A stretch of 14,912 bases of DNA from Spirochaetia bacterium (GTDB lineage Bacteria > Spirochaetota > Spirochaetia > Treponematales > Treponemataceae). Below are positions 14,773 through 14,912 of this stretch, piece by piece. The notes under the pieces are model-generated. The model made no database searches. It was not told where the DNA came from and worked only from the letters and a program-made list of their open reading frames with translations. Position 1 is the stretch's first letter, and each line of letters begins with the position of its first letter. The stretch lies in contig CAAGIR010000090.1 of the NCBI GenBank assembly GCA_900769975.1, positions 1 through 14,912 on the forward strand, given 5' to 3'. The translations under genes and the position numbers were made by a program.

Positions 14773-14912
14773 ATGTGCGGTTTTGAACCATATTTCGTGA
14801 CCGAAAACCTGCTTTCCAAACTAATTGTTTATAATGTGAATATCTTCCACTCCCTGTTTTTCTATTTTCTGCTGACCGCATTATATAGTTGTAAGGCAAT
14901 TTTCAGGTGCAA
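14773..14912 (+). other. Right-edge region; open plus-strand frame running off the window
   Basis: An ATG at 14773 opens 46 codons with no stop before the window ends. It has no ribosome site and its translation (MCGFEPYFVTENLLSKL...) matches nothing I recognise. In 14583-14912 the only other items are the operon promoter and the inverted repeat. This last stretch is less AT-rich than 14640-14760 and contains a small hairpin, GCAC-TTAT-GTGC (14767-14778). It may be the start of a gene, the end of one on the minus strand, or non-coding. Confidence 0.2.

Overview
The window is visibly AT-rich and looks like chromosomal DNA of a spirochaete. A gut or rumen Treponema-like organism is my best guess. 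The reasons are the block acyl-CoA synthetase - lptC (a lipoprotein here) - lptA - lptB, an RNase Y gene beside it, lipoboxes on small exported proteins, and a cytoplasmic glycoside hydrolase of the domain-swapped GH3 type known from rumen bacteria. The genus is inferred from gene content and protein style; no rRNA or marker search was possible. Ten of the eleven confident genes lie on the minus strand.

Right half (about 9.0-14.7 kb): envelope and RNA housekeeping. A strong sigma-70-like promoter (14659-14686) drives an acyl-CoA synthetase. It is followed with almost no spacing by lptC, lptA and lptB, parts of the glycolipid export bridge to the outer membrane. Next comes rny (RNase Y) with its own near-consensus promoter (10690-10718) and a strong rho-independent terminator (9046-9101). 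mnmG, the FAD enzyme of tRNA wobble-uridine modification, starts only 39 bases past that terminator's U-tract. It carries two insertions and one deletion compared with textbook MnmG.

Centre (3.8-6.95 kb): a 943-residue GH3 glycosidase whose C-terminal half precedes its catalytic barrel. It is bracketed by two different GC-rich intergenic repeat tracts (3841-3980 and 6851-6905). Its codon choice (GTT/GTG/GGT/GCT) differs from the A-ending codons of its neighbours. This is the most accessory-looking part of the window.

Left part (0-3.8 kb): a META-domain lipoprotein followed by a MATE-family exporter, probably co-transcribed. Then comes a small secreted beta-rich protein with a very good promoter of its own. 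Last is a plus-strand SpoIIE/PP2C-type phosphatase that meets it tail to tail over a bidirectional terminator. The phosphatase has no normal start and may be the remnant or downstream part of a longer membrane sensor.

I found no rRNA, tRNA, CRISPR array, transposase or recognisable defence system. No wholly new system is evident. The points most worth a second look are the repeat-bracketed GH3 unit, the remodelled MnmG, the decamer-repeat tail of LptA, and the odd 5' end of the phosphatase gene.
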